Source of the DNA: Bacteroidetes bacterium GWF2_40_14 | GTDB taxonomy: Bacteria; Bacteroidota; Bacteroidia; Bacteroidales; UBA932 | Length of the DNA stretch: 35,244 nt | Direction: 5' to 3' | Assembly (NCBI GenBank): GCA_001769195.1 | Contig: MEOK01000007.1 | Coordinates: forward strand, 1-35,244 | In this document: positions 23,923 to 33,026 of the stretch, one piece after another | Layout of the letters: each line of letters begins with the position of its first letter | Numbering within the stretch: the first letter of the stretch is position 1 | Translations under genes and position numbers: made by a program | Notes under the pieces: generated by a model | What the model was told of the DNA's origin: nothing | Databases searched by the model: none | The model's input: only the letters and a program-made list of their open reading frames with translations

Positions 23923-25185
23923 ATGGGACGACAGAGAAATATTCACGTTTACATCGATTGGGCAGAAAAATCCTCCCCAATTTATATGGGTATTCTCCAC
24001 ACAGAAGTGATTCGTGGCAAAGAGGTTTTTTCATTTGAATCAAGTGATGAATGGCTTAAACATCCGGAGTTTAAATTTATCGATCCAGATTTGGGCCAAT
24101 TTAAAGGCCATCAGTATCTAAACGATAGTAAAGACAACTTTGGTCTGTTCCTTGATTCTTCACCAGACAGATGGGGCCGTTTACTCATTAGAAGAAGAGA
24201 AGCCATGATGGCTAAATCGGAAAATCGTCAAGTGCGCAATCTTACCGATACAGACTACCTGTTGGGTGTTTATGACGGAAACCGTATGGGTGCACTGCGT
24301 TTCAAGACAGATATTTCAGGAGATTTTCTAGATAATAAAAGTGAGTTGGCAACACCGCCATGGAGTACTATTCGTGAGTTGGAGCATGCCAGTTTGCAAT
24401 TGGAAAGGGTTGATGCACCCGAAGATCCGGAATATAACAATTGGCTGAGAATGCTTATTGCTCCAGGTTCCTCATTGGGAGGAGCAAGACCAAAATCAAA
24501 TGTAACAGACAATAATCGTGACCTCTGGATTGCTAAGTTTCCCAGCAATCAGGACACAAGAGACATGGGGGCATGGGAAGCAGTCACTGCCGAAATAGCG
24601 CACAATTGTGGTATTGAGGTTGCTCCATGGAAAAGTGAAAAGCTTACAGGAGCTCATCATACCTTTTTTTCTAAACGATTTGACAGAACAACACAAGGTA
24701 AAAGACTTTACTTTGCTTCAGCTATGACTCTTCTCGGGTACACAGACGGAGCTGATGCATCTCAGGGAGTAAGTTACCTGGAACTGGCCGGGTTTATTAC
24801 ATCCGGTGGCTGTGACGTGGAATATAATCTTGAGCAACTGTGGAGAAGAATTGTCTTCAATATTGGCGTGTCAAATTGTGACGATCATCTCCGTAACCAC
24901 GGATTCATTCTGACTCCAAAAGGATGGAAGCTTTCACCTGCCTATGATGTAAATCCCGACGAATTTGGTAACGGTCTAAAAATTAACATAGATGATAACA
25001 ACAACTCTCTCGATTTTGATTTAGCATTGAGTGTGGCGAAATATTTTGGTTTGACCTCGGCAAAGGCCAATGAAATCCTATCCATTATCTGTTTTAAAAT
25101 TAAAGATTGGCAAAAAATTGCTGCTAAATACAACATCTCACGCTATGAGCAAGATATGATGAGAAATGCTTTCAAAATTCTTTAA
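23923..25185 (+). CDS. hipA: HipA-family serine/threonine kinase toxin
   Basis: 420 residues, a full-length HipA with N-subdomain (residues 1-95, ending DSSPDRWGRLLIRRREA) and kinase core. The Gly/Ser loop is GSSLGGARPK (182-191). Catalytic residues lie in NCDDHLRNHGF (318-327, Asp and Asn) and SPAYD (338-342). All are intact, so the kinase should be active. HipA of E. coli phosphorylates glutamyl-tRNA synthetase; this member belongs to a divergent branch and its target is unknown. It is co-transcribed with its antitoxin and probably with the HD hydrolase 26 bases downstream. Together with hipBST at 10.8-12.3 kb, this gives two hip modules in 15 kb. Confidence 0.87.
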   Translation: MGRQRNIHVYIDWAEKSSPIYMGILHTEVIRGKEVFSFESSDEWLKHPEFKFIDPDLGQFKGHQYLNDSKDNFGLFLDSSPDRWGRLLIRRREAMMAKSENRQVRNLTDTDYLLGVYDGNRMGALRFKTDISGDFLDNKSELATPPWSTIRELEHASLQLERVDAPEDPEYNNWLRMLIAPGSSLGGARPKSNVTDNNRDLWIAKFPSNQDTRDMGAWEAVTAEIAHNCGIEVAPWKSEKLTGAHHTFFSKRFDRTTQGKRLYFASAMTLLGYTDGADASQGVSYLELAGFITSGGCDVEYNLEQLWRRIVFNIGVSNCDDHLRNHGFILTPKGWKLSPAYDVNPDEFGNGLKINIDDNNNSLDFDLALSVAKYFGLTSAKANEILSIICFKIKDWQKIAAKYNISRYEQDMMRNAFKIL

Positions 25186-25211
25186 ATCGTTCACGAAATA
25201 GTATTCGAAAA

Positions 25212-25865
25212 ATGTCCGACAACCAAATTATAAATCAAACAGCCTCTCACATCAAGGCCCAACTCTCGGGCGAGGGTTCGGGCCACGACTGGTGGCATGT
25301 GTATCGTGTCTGGAAAAATGCCATTCATATTGGAAAGCAGGAAAATGCCGATATGTTTGTTGTTGAACTTGCCGCCCTGCTTCATGATATTGCAGATTGG
25401 AAGTTCAATGACGGCAACGAGGATATAGGCCCCAGGTTAGCAAGAGAGTGGCTGGAGAGCTTATCTGTGGACCAAAAGGTTATTTCTCAAGTCTGCAACA
25501 TCGTCCGGGACATCTCTTTCAAAGGTGCAGGAGTAACTAACAAAATCGACACACTTGAGGGCATGGTTGTTCAGGATGCCGACAGGCTTGATGCCATTGG
25601 CGCCATTGGAATTTGCAGGACATTTGCTTACGGCGGCAGCACAGGCAGAGAGATTTACAACCCAGGAATTCCTCCACAGAAGCACAACTCTTTTGATGAA
25701 TATAAAAGCAATAAAGGACCTACTATCAATCACTTTTACGAAAAACTGCTTCTTCTCAAAGATCTGATGAATACCGCAACAGCAAGGAAAATTGCCACAA
25801 GGCGCCACCTGGTAATGGAAAATTTCCTGAATCAATTCTACCAGGAGTGGGAATGCAAAGACTAA
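25212..25865 (+). CDS. HD-domain phosphohydrolase, YedJ-like
   Basis: 217 residues. The HD signature is complete: His25 and His29 in GHDWWH, LLHDIADWK with His58-Asp59, and the last Asp in DADRLDAIGAIG. The block FAYGGSTGREIYNPG is typical of the YedJ/YpgQ group of metal-dependent phosphohydrolases, some of which hydrolyse nucleotides. It is a soluble enzyme with no signal peptide. It starts 26 bases after hipA and 22 bases before the decarboxylase gene, so it may share the hip transcript. The substrate is not known for most members. Confidence 0.85.
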   Translation: MSDNQIINQTASHIKAQLSGEGSGHDWWHVYRVWKNAIHIGKQENADMFVVELAALLHDIADWKFNDGNEDIGPRLAREWLESLSVDQKVISQVCNIVRDISFKGAGVTNKIDTLEGMVVQDADRLDAIGAIGICRTFAYGGSTGREIYNPGIPPQKHNSFDEYKSNKGPTINHFYEKLLLLKDLMNTATARKIATRRHLVMENFLNQFYQEWECKD

Positions 25866-25887
25866 AATCAACCATATTTACATAATC

Positions 25888-27570
25888 ATGAACTCACAAT
25901 TCACAGTATCGGATTACCTGCTCCAAAGATTACAGGAGATAGGTATAAAGCATCTGTTTGGAGTACCTGGAGATTATAATCTTGATTTTCTGGACGATGT
26001 TATGGAAAGCCCGATTAAATGGGTAGGAAACTGTAACGAGCTGAATGCCGGATACGCAGCCGACGGATATGCCAGGCTTAACGGAATCGGAGCAGCAGTA
26101 GTCACATACGGAGTAGGAGGATTCAGCATAATCAATGCGGTGGCCGGTGCCTACGCAGAACATGTTCCTGTGATAATTATAAACGGAGCACCACCTGCCC
26201 GTCGCAGAGAAGCAGGAGCCATGGTACATCACCTTGTTTCCAACTATTATCTGCAGTTCGATATCTTCAAGAAGATTACTATAGATGCAGTTCTTCTTGT
26301 GGATTCCGCTACTGCTCCGGAGGAGATTGACCGTGTAATAGGTAATTGCATGGCTCATAAGCTGCCTGCATATATAGAACTGCCGGCTGACATCACACAC
26401 GCACCATGTCATTCTCCTAAAGGGCCCCTTACTGTACTTCCATTGACCTCCAATTCAGATACTCTGGAAGAGTGCACCAGAGAGGCTGCCGGATTGCTAA
26501 ACAAGTCGACCTCACCAATGATACTCGCAGGTGTTGAGTTGCTAAGATTTGGGTTGGGCGACCAAACGCTTCAATTGATTGAAACAAGCGAAGTTCCATT
26601 CGCTACAATGCTCAGCAGCAAATCGGTGGTGCCAGAACTTCATCCTCAGTTCACAGGCATCTATCAGGGTGCATGGAGCAAGAATGCTGTTCGTCTTCAG
26701 GTAGAGAATTCCGACTGTCTGTTGTCGCTTGGTACATTGATGACCGACACAGATACAGGGTTGTTCAGTATCAACCTCGACACCCGGCGTATGATAACAG
26801 TTGCCGGAGGTCAGGCGCGTATAGGAAACCATATTTATGATCAGGTTCAACTGGGTGATTTCATACGTGAACTAACGCTTTTAGCTGAGCCCCGCTCCTA
26901 TATGGCTTCCCACCCGGCAGTCTCATTTAGTCCAAGACAACCATTTATTGCTGTACCTTCCTGCGAACTTACCGCTCCTCGTCTATACAAGTGTATCAAC
27001 TCATACCTCAACGACCAGATGATTCTTCTCTCTGAGCCCGGGGACTCTTTTTGTGCAACTCCGGAATTCAATATAGAAGAGGCAGAGAACTTTATAGTGC
27101 AGGCCTATTACTGCTCCATAGGATTCTGCACCCCTGCGGCTCTGGGAGTTGCAATGTCGCGCCCGTCCAAACGTCCGGTTGTCCTTACAGGTGATGGAGC
27201 TTTTCAGATGACAGCGCAGGAGGTTTCTACCCTAATCAGAGAGCGCTGCCCGGCAATAATCATAATTATTAATAACGACGGCTATCTGATAGAAAGGCGT
27301 CTCCACAAGGATGGAATATATAACGATATACAGAAATGGCAATATTCCAAATTGCCTGAAGTCTTTGAGGAAGAATCCTTAGTTACTGGCATAAAGTTTG
27401 TTGCAGCCATAAAGGTAACCACAGAAGAGGAGCTGGAACAGGCAATGAAGACCGCCATAGCGGATAAGGACAAGCTTATATTCATTGAGGCGTGCCTACC
27501 AAACCGTACATGTTCAGAGGGGCTTGAAAGACTCGGCAATTCATACAAAATGTCTCTACAGAAACAATAG
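25888..27570 (+). CDS. Pyruvate / indolepyruvate decarboxylase-type ThDP enzyme
   Basis: 560 residues, the size of Zymomonas pyruvate decarboxylase. Conserved catalytic residues are visible: Asp29 in GVPGDYNL, Glu51 in CNELNAGYAADGYAR (activates thiamine diphosphate), His114-His115 in MVHHLVSN, the ThDP motif GDG (435-437) to NN (462-463), and Glu469 in GYLIER. These mark it as a non-oxidative 2-oxo-acid decarboxylase rather than acetolactate synthase. Pyruvate would give acetaldehyde for ethanol fermentation; indolepyruvate would give indoleacetaldehyde. The sequence after the HH pair differs from both model enzymes, so the substrate stays open. Such enzymes are uncommon in Bacteroidota, as far as I know. 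Confidence 0.88.
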   Translation: MNSQFTVSDYLLQRLQEIGIKHLFGVPGDYNLDFLDDVMESPIKWVGNCNELNAGYAADGYARLNGIGAAVVTYGVGGFSIINAVAGAYAEHVPVIIINGAPPARRREAGAMVHHLVSNYYLQFDIFKKITIDAVLLVDSATAPEEIDRVIGNCMAHKLPAYIELPADITHAPCHSPKGPLTVLPLTSNSDTLEECTREAAGLLNKSTSPMILAGVELLRFGLGDQTLQLIETSEVPFATMLSSKSVVPELHPQFTGIYQGAWSKNAVRLQVENSDCLLSLGTLMTDTDTGLFSINLDTRRMITVAGGQARIGNHIYDQVQLGDFIRELTLLAEPRSYMASHPAVSFSPRQPFIAVPSCELTAPRLYKCINSYLNDQMILLSEPGDSFCATPEFNIEEAENFIVQAYYCSIGFCTPAALGVAMSRPSKRPVVLTGDGAFQMTAQEVSTLIRERCPAIIIIINNDGYLIERRLHKDGIYNDIQKWQYSKLPEVFEEESLVTGIKFVAAIKVTTEEELEQAMKTAIADKDKLIFIEACLPNRTCSEGLERLGNSYKMSLQKQ

Positions 27571-27589
27571 CCGGGACGAACACTGCAAA

Positions 27590-27603
27590 TGTAAATATTT
27601 ACA
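27590..27603. promoter_or_regulatory. 14-bp palindrome upstream of the TlpA-like gene
   Basis: TGTAAATATTTACA is a perfect palindrome 15 bases before the ATG at 27618. It could be a regulator site, but with its AT-rich content and a single copy this is uncertain. Confidence 0.3.
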
Positions 27604-27617
27604 AAAAAATTTATATT

Positions 27618-29120
27618 ATGTCTGTATTCAGTCACTTATACCAAACTGCCGCTGTTTTACTTCTGGCTCTTGGTTTTTCTCAACCGCAACTACTTATACA
27701 ACAAGTGTCGCAAAAACAGCAATCACAGTTGCATCAGAAGCTTTCCGTACCCACTCATACAATAATCACCGGAAGCATTAAAAATCTGGGCACTTACCCG
27801 ACTACAAAGGTTTTCTCTGCACAAATTGTTGATTTCAGAGGTGAAAAAACCATTATCAAGGATTCAATCAGTACTGATGGCAGCTTTAAGCTTGAATTCG
27901 ACCTTTTCGTCACTCAGGATATTAATGTCCAGCCTATTGTTGGAAAGATAATTGCCAACCCCGGCGACAGCATTCATCTTGATATTGATTTCAATAACAT
28001 AGGAATTATAGGATTTTCCGGTGATTCACAAAAATCAAACATAGATCTGAACAAGTTCTTGACCAGATATTATTCTGACAGCGAATTTGTTAACAGAGAG
28101 TCCCAAAAACTTGATCCCCTCAGATTTCTCTCATTTTGCGACAGCGCAAGATTAGTTATGGTAAAAAAACAGGAAGAGTTCATAAAGACAACCAATGCCA
28201 ATAAAGTAATACAGAAATGGACCTCCGATTATATTGACATAAAGTATAGCCAGACTCTTTTCCGATATTATTTTATGTTTAAGTATTCCGGGAAAAATAA
28301 CAGCAACGGGTTACAGCTACCGGAAGGGTTCCTTGGTTTTCTCAAAAGGGTTGAATCGTTATACAATAATACAGCAATTAACTCCGGCGCCTATGAACTT
28401 CTCGATTATTATACAATGATTGCAACTTCGGAAATTCCTCGCGACTCAGCAAAGAGTGAAGATATAATGATGCACTTGTTTAACAAGTTAAGGGTTTCAA
28501 ATGAAAATGCCATACTTAACCAGATGTTGGTGGGTAATTTCTTTTTCAACACCCTTTGCCGTAACAAAACTGATTTCTTTATAAATAACGAGAAGTTCCT
28601 CGACGAGAATATATCGGAACCATTTATCAAGACACCTCTTAAATTGAATTATGCTCAGGTAAAGAAGAATATCGAGAAACCTCATCTGGTGCACGATCCA
28701 ATAATAAAATCATTAGAGGGTACCTCCGGGGGCATACTTCTGGATTCCATACTAAAAGCAAACAAAGGGAAGGTGATTTACATCGATTTCTGGGCCAACT
28801 GGTGTGGTCCGTGCATCGCAGCATTTCCTATGTCTAAAATACTGAAGGATAAGTATGAGGGAAAGAATGTTGTGTTTGTCTATCTGTGTCTGGATTCAAA
28901 TATCGAATTATGGAAAAAAAACATATCCACTCTCGGTTCTTCTGGCATTCATCATGTCTGCACCAAAGAAGAAAATATGAGCCTGATGAAAGGGTTTCAG
29001 ATACATGGCATTCCTTATTTTGTATTGATTAACAAACAGGGCCTCATAACAGAATCCGGCAATTACTTAGTGCCCGCCAACCCGGAGACAGAAGAAAAAA
29101 TTGTTAAACTTATCAATTAA
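27618..29120 (+). CDS. Exported TlpA-like thioredoxin-family protein
   Basis: 500 residues. The N-terminal 25 residues are hydrophobic and likely a signal peptide or anchor (AAVLLLALGFS), without a clear lipobox. Residues 50-140 resemble the beta-rich DUF4369-type domain that precedes thioredoxins in Bacteroidota. A long helical linker follows. The C-terminal 140 residues are a TlpA/ResA fold with the redox pair Cys396-Gly-Pro-Cys399 in FWANWCGPC, and the cis-Pro loop in GIPYFVLI. It likely handles disulfides in the periplasm. It differs from the thioredoxin-fold protein at 21 kb, which lost the CxxC. Confidence 0.85.
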   Translation: MSVFSHLYQTAAVLLLALGFSQPQLLIQQVSQKQQSQLHQKLSVPTHTIITGSIKNLGTYPTTKVFSAQIVDFRGEKTIIKDSISTDGSFKLEFDLFVTQDINVQPIVGKIIANPGDSIHLDIDFNNIGIIGFSGDSQKSNIDLNKFLTRYYSDSEFVNRESQKLDPLRFLSFCDSARLVMVKKQEEFIKTTNANKVIQKWTSDYIDIKYSQTLFRYYFMFKYSGKNNSNGLQLPEGFLGFLKRVESLYNNTAINSGAYELLDYYTMIATSEIPRDSAKSEDIMMHLFNKLRVSNENAILNQMLVGNFFFNTLCRNKTDFFINNEKFLDENISEPFIKTPLKLNYAQVKKNIEKPHLVHDPIIKSLEGTSGGILLDSILKANKGKVIYIDFWANWCGPCIAAFPMSKILKDKYEGKNVVFVYLCLDSNIELWKKNISTLGSSGIHHVCTKEENMSLMKGFQIHGIPYFVLINKQGLITESGNYLVPANPETEEKIVKLIN

Positions 29121-29172
29121 CTGAGCACACATCAAAAAGTGTAAATAATGTAAAATATTTCAAGTTTTATGT

Positions 29173-29190
29173 AACACAACCTATTGTGTT
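29173..29190. repeat. Inverted repeat AACACAA-N4-TTGTGTT
   Basis: A perfect 7-bp inverted repeat with a four-base loop lies between the TlpA-like gene and the small membrane protein gene. It may be a weak terminator (followed only by TGTCT) or an operator. Confidence 0.35.
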
Positions 29191-29225
29191 TGTCTCCACT
29201 TTCGTGCCCAAATCAAACAAGAATC

Positions 29226-29345
29226 ATGAATAATCTTTTTAGAGGTCTGATTTCGGGCTACGGAGCTATGAAGCTCGGGGGTGGGTGTATAAGCACTATC
29301 GTAATATTTGTTATACTCTGGATGTTACTCGGACAATGCAGTTAA
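29226..29345 (+). CDS. 39-residue membrane protein
   Basis: This small frame starts MNNLFRGLISGYGAMKLGGG and continues as a single hydrophobic helix (ISTIVIFVILWMLLG) ending QCS. The amphipathic head, the Gly-Tyr-Gly and Gly-Gly-Gly-Cys motifs and the single membrane span resemble short conserved proteins I have seen in other Bacteroidota, of unknown function. It has a proper ATG and stops ten bases inside the following methyltransferase gene, so the two are likely translationally coupled. It is easily missed by gene callers, and a longer reading of the methyltransferase would hide it. Confidence 0.72.
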   Translation: MNNLFRGLISGYGAMKLGGGCISTIVIFVILWMLLGQCS

Positions 29346-30115
29346 ATACTAATTTACGGGAATTTTTATTCCGTATCTGGTACTGGTATGTGAATAAAGT
29401 CGACAAAAATGCCGAGATCCTGTTTATGAACTACGGCTATAGCGATAAGGACCAGGAACTTCCTATGGACGGACAAAACGAGCCCAATAGATATTCCATA
29501 CAGTTATACCACCATTTAACAAGTGCAACAGAGATAAAAAACAAAGATATTGTAGAGATAGGTTGTGGCAGAGGTGGTGGCTTGTCCTATGTAACCAGGA
29601 ATTTTTCTCCGGCATCGGCTAAAGGGGTCGATCTGGATACTCTTGCCGTCTCTTTTTGTAAGAGCCATTATACACTGGATGGTCTCTCTTTTTTAAATGG
29701 AAACGCCCAGGATCTCTGTCTGAAAAACAACATTTGCGATATTGTGATAAACGTGGAATCGTCACACCGCTATAGCGACATGTCCTCGTTTTTGCGCGAA
29801 GTATCTCGTATTTTGCGTCCCAAAGGATATTTTTTATTTACAGATTTCCGGTACGATCATGAAATGGAAGACATGAAAAAGAGTCTGAAAATGAGCGGGA
29901 TGTCGGTACTTAAAGAAAAAATCATTAATGAGGAAGTTGTTGCTGCTCTTGCGTTAGATGACGAACGTAAGCGTAAACTTGTAAAAAAGCTCGTTCCCAG
30001 ACTTCTTCATAAAATAGCACTTAATTTTGCCGGAACAATTGGTTCTGAGACATATAACCAATTTGCCTCACGTAAGTACGTCTATTTCAGCTACGTGTTG
30101 CAAAAGAATTATTAG
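29336..30115 (+). CDS. SAM-dependent class I methyltransferase
   Basis: 259 residues from ATG 29336. A GTG at 29285 would add 17 residues but would run through most of the upstream small gene, so the ATG is preferred. SAM motif I is DIVEIGCGRGGGLSYV, then KGVDLDTLAV, and the motif IV region DIVINVESSHRYSD. The arrangement resembles phthiotriol-type and other lipid or polyketide O-methyltransferases, but the substrate is unknown. The C-terminus is basic and hydrophobic (KLVKKLVPRLLHKIALNFAG), suggesting membrane contact, which would suit its overlap with a small membrane protein. A terminator follows directly. Confidence 0.83.
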   Translation: MQLNTNLREFLFRIWYWYVNKVDKNAEILFMNYGYSDKDQELPMDGQNEPNRYSIQLYHHLTSATEIKNKDIVEIGCGRGGGLSYVTRNFSPASAKGVDLDTLAVSFCKSHYTLDGLSFLNGNAQDLCLKNNICDIVINVESSHRYSDMSSFLREVSRILRPKGYFLFTDFRYDHEMEDMKKSLKMSGMSVLKEKIINEEVVAALALDDERKRKLVKKLVPRLLHKIALNFAGTIGSETYNQFASRKYVYFSYVLQKNY

Positions 30116-30140
30116 CCGGGTTCCGTCAACCGGATTTTTT
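30116..30140 (+). terminator. Intrinsic terminator after the methyltransferase gene
   Basis: CCGGGTT and AACCGG pair around a short loop with one bulged G, followed by six T's (30135-30140), immediately after the stop codon. Confidence 0.7.
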
Positions 30141-30160
30141 GTACCTTCACGTAAAGATTC

Positions 30161-31057
30161 ATGCAATTAAAATCTGATGTCATGATGAAAAGAAAGTGCA
30201 CACAAACAGTCCGGGGACAACACGCCATGGATGGCGCAGGTGTCCATTTACGCAGAGTTCTGGGTCTGAGGACCGTCAAGGATTTTGATCCTTTCTTGAT
30301 GTTGGATGGGTTTGATTCGTCAGATCCCGATGATTATATCAAGGGGTTTCCCTGGCACCCTCACCGCGGAATAGAAACCGTTACTTACCTGTTAAAAGGG
30401 GAGATAGAGCACGGTGACAGCCTTGGCAACACAGGAGTAATACACGATTTGCAGTGTCAGTGGATGACGGCAGGGTCTGGCATTATTCATCAGGAGATGC
30501 CCATTGCATCGGAAAGGATGCTTGGATGTCAGCTTTGGGTGAACCTTCCTCAAAAAGACAAGATGACTCATCCAACCTATCGCGACATAAGGGAAGAGAA
30601 TGTTCCTGTGGTAAAGGAGGAGAGCACCACTATCAGGATATTATCCGGTGTTTATGCAAACAGAAATGGCGCGGTCAAGGGCGACTATGTAAAGGTTCAA
30701 TATCTCGATGTTACTTTAGAACCTGATGTGGTTTGGCGATACAACGAGACTTCCAATGATCAAACGTTGTTTCTCTATCTGATAGATGGCACTTTAGCTG
30801 CCGATAATTCTCTAACCAAATTTGAAGAGAAGGCGTGCGCCATACTAATGTCTGCCTCTTCTTCATCAGATTCTGACTTTGACGAGGTGATTGTAAAGGC
30901 AGGTGCCAGGGGGGCCCGGTTTTTCCTGATAGCTGCCAAACCGCTCAACGAACCTGTTGCCTGGGGAGGACCTATAGTAATGAATACAAAAGAGGAGTTG
31001 GAGAAAGCATTTAATGAGCTTGAAAACAATACATTCATAAAACACAAAAAACCATAA
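30161..31057 (+). CDS. Pirin-family cupin protein
   Basis: 298 residues from the first ATG; ATG 30182 or 30185 is possible, because a -7-like TACCTTCA at 30142-30149 would put transcription almost at 30161. The metal site is intact: His66 and His68 in [16 protein letters not shown], His110 and Glu112 in SGIIHQE. The bicupin layout is standard. Bacterial pirins of this type often show quercetin dioxygenase activity or bind pyruvate dehydrogenase; which applies here is unknown. It heads a run of closely spaced genes beginning with the aldo-keto reductase 11 bases downstream. Confidence 0.9.
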   Translation: MQLKSDVMMKRKCTQTVRGQHAMDGAGVHLRRVLGLRTVKDFDPFLMLDGFDSSDPDDYIKGFPWHPHRGIETVTYLLKGEIEHGDSLGNTGVIHDLQCQWMTAGSGIIHQEMPIASERMLGCQLWVNLPQKDKMTHPTYRDIREENVPVVKEESTTIRILSGVYANRNGAVKGDYVKVQYLDVTLEPDVVWRYNETSNDQTLFLYLIDGTLAADNSLTKFEEKACAILMSASSSSDSDFDEVIVKAGARGARFFLIAAKPLNEPVAWGGPIVMNTKEELEKAFNELENNTFIKHKKP

Positions 31058-31068
31058 ATCATAAGATC

Positions 31069-32049
31069 ATGAAATACAGAAATTTAGGCAACACAGATAT
31101 TAAACTGTCTGCAATCGGATTAGGCTGTATGACAATGAGCCATGCATATGGCGTAAGAGACGACGTGGAGTCCCTGGCTACTCTGCAATTGGCAATTGAT
31201 CTGGGAATCAACTTCTGGGACACTGCCGACTTTTACGGTAGTGGCGATAACGAAGAGCTTATCTCCAAGGTACTTGTGCCTAATCGCGACAAGATTTTCA
31301 TAGCTACCAAATTCGGGATGAGAACAGACACCGGCACTCCCCCTCAGGTATATGTCGATGCATCTCCCCTATATATGAAAACAGCTGTTGAAGCCAGTTT
31401 GCGCAGACTTAAGATTGATACGATAGACCTTTTTTATGCTCACCGCCTGGATCCTGTTGTGCCGGTTGAAGAGACCGTTGGTGCAATGGGCAATCTGGTA
31501 AAGGAGGGAAAAGTACGCTTTCTGGGATTGTCTGAGGCTTCTGCTGCATCAATCCGTAAAGCACATACGACACACCCAATATCGGCATTGCAAAGTGAAT
31601 ACTCTCTGCTGACACGTGACGTGGAGAAGGAGATTTTACCTCTCTGTGAGGAGCTGGGCATTACCTTCGTACCATTCAGCCCGCTGGCAAGGGGATTGAT
31701 AACCAATACCATAATCAGGCTTGGAGAAACAGACTGGAGAAACAACCTACCTCGATTTTCAGGTGAGTATTGGGAGAACAATCAGAAGCTGGCGAGTGCT
31801 TTTGCCAGATTAGCTACCGACAAAAATTGCAAACCCTCTCAGCTCGCACTTGCATGGGTGCTTGCTCAGGGGAATCATATTATACCTATTCCTGGAACAA
31901 AAAGAAGAAAATATCTGCAGGATAATGCCGGAGCAGTAGATTTAAATCTATCTTTGTCAGACATTAAAGATATTGAGGAGCTGTTGGCCCTCTTTCCGAA
32001 CATCGGTCCGCGGTATACAGCAGCCATGGCAAAACAGGCAGGCAGATAA
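31069..32049 (+). CDS. Aldo/keto reductase
   Basis: 326 residues, a TIM-barrel NADPH-dependent oxidoreductase. The catalytic tetrad is Asp51 and Tyr56 (FWDTADFYG), Lys81 (IATKFG) and His125 (LFYAHR). [15 protein letters not shown] is the coenzyme-binding end. It resembles the YajO/AKR13-like group that reduces aldehydes or beta-keto compounds. Pairing with pirin on one transcript suggests a response to reactive carbonyls or aromatic compounds, but this is an inference. Confidence 0.92.
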   Translation: MKYRNLGNTDIKLSAIGLGCMTMSHAYGVRDDVESLATLQLAIDLGINFWDTADFYGSGDNEELISKVLVPNRDKIFIATKFGMRTDTGTPPQVYVDASPLYMKTAVEASLRRLKIDTIDLFYAHRLDPVVPVEETVGAMGNLVKEGKVRFLGLSEASAASIRKAHTTHPISALQSEYSLLTRDVEKEILPLCEELGITFVPFSPLARGLITNTIIRLGETDWRNNLPRFSGEYWENNQKLASAFARLATDKNCKPSQLALAWVLAQGNHIIPIPGTKRRKYLQDNAGAVDLNLSLSDIKDIEELLALFPNIGPRYTAAMAKQAGR

Positions 32050-32067
32050 ATATATGTTTTATTTCAA

Positions 32068-32553
32068 ATGAGGATTATTTTCGAAACCATCGGTAGTTGG
32101 CTGAGGGCAGCCATAGATTATTTTTATCCGCCGTTCCGGAAATACATGCCTTTGCAGTTTTTCCGTTATGGAGTTACGGGTTCGGTAAATCTAATGTTCG
32201 ACTGGGTATTGTATTTTTTTATCTACAATTTTATATTGCAGCACAGAATGCTGAACCTTGGCATTGTTACCCTGAGTTCTCACATTGCCTCTTTTGCTTT
32301 TAAGTTTCCTGTTGTCTTTTTCTCAGGATTTTTACTTCAAAAATATGTTACCTTTTCAAATTCCGACCTTGTAGGACGTATACAGCTTTTCCGATATATG
32401 GTTGTATTTCTCATTAATGTACTGTTTAATTATGTCGGACTTAAAATACTTGTAGACGGCATGAACGTTTACCCGTCAGTTTCCAATATGATAATATCAA
32501 TTCTGTCTGTTTTAATCAGTTATTTCATGCAGAAGAAATATACTTTCAGGTAA
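32068..32553 (+). CDS. GtrA-family membrane protein
   Basis: 161 residues with four hydrophobic segments (about 38-58, 62-90, 105-125 and 133-155). FFRYGVTGSVNLMFDWVLYF and the terminal SYFMQKKYTFR are the hallmark blocks of GtrA/DPMS-associated flippase-like proteins, which help move polyprenyl-linked sugars across the membrane. No glycosyltransferase partner is adjacent in this window. It lies 18 bases after the aldo-keto reductase gene. Confidence 0.88.
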   Translation: MRIIFETIGSWLRAAIDYFYPPFRKYMPLQFFRYGVTGSVNLMFDWVLYFFIYNFILQHRMLNLGIVTLSSHIASFAFKFPVVFFSGFLLQKYVTFSNSDLVGRIQLFRYMVVFLINVLFNYVGLKILVDGMNVYPSVSNMIISILSVLISYFMQKKYTFR

Positions 32554-32574
32554 CTTTATCAAAATATTTATTTT

Positions 32575-33015
32575 ATGGATAATTGCAGAACTATAATTTC
32601 ATTTACATATCCTCATGAGGCCCATCTGGCTAAGGGATATCTGGAATCAAACGGAATTGAGACATTCATGGAGAACGAAATGACCGTTCAAGCCAACAAT
32701 ATCTGGTCAAATGCAGTGGGTGGAGTCAAGTTGCTGGTAAAGGATACTGATTACGAACAAGGTTTACAGCTTCTAAAAAGTGTGGGATATATTAAAGATG
32801 ACGGCATAATACCCGACAAGACCAAAGTTGTTCACATTAGCTCCGAAACAGATAAAAAAGTTTGTCCTTTCTGCAAATCGGACAACATTGGCAAAAAGAA
32901 GAAATTCAGTGCTTTCATGCTTCCTTTTTCCTTTGTTTTTGGAGTGATTTTCCCACTTTACAAGAAGGCTTATACTTGTTTCGACTGTGGTAAGGAGTGG
33001 CGGTTCAAAAAATAA
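32575..33015 (+). CDS. DUF2007-domain protein with zinc-ribbon
   Basis: 146 residues. Residues 1-75 match DUF2007 (ISFTYPHEAHLAKGYLESNGI; GGVKLLVKDTDYEQGLQLL), a PII-like ferredoxin fold of unknown function. The end carries two CxxC pairs (VCPFCKSDN and CFDCGKEW) likely to bind zinc, separated by a hydrophobic stretch (FMLPFSFVFGVIFPL) that may be a membrane span. Function is not established. Confidence 0.82.
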   Translation: MDNCRTIISFTYPHEAHLAKGYLESNGIETFMENEMTVQANNIWSNAVGGVKLLVKDTDYEQGLQLLKSVGYIKDDGIIPDKTKVVHISSETDKKVCPFCKSDNIGKKKKFSAFMLPFSFVFGVIFPLYKKAYTCFDCGKEWRFKK

Positions 33016-33026
33016 TTTGTAGTTGC

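Noticed and set aside
25930-26412. 160-residue minus-strand open frame inside the decarboxylase gene
   Set aside because: Opposite-strand shadow of a ThDP enzyme with complete motifs; no start signal or family resemblance.
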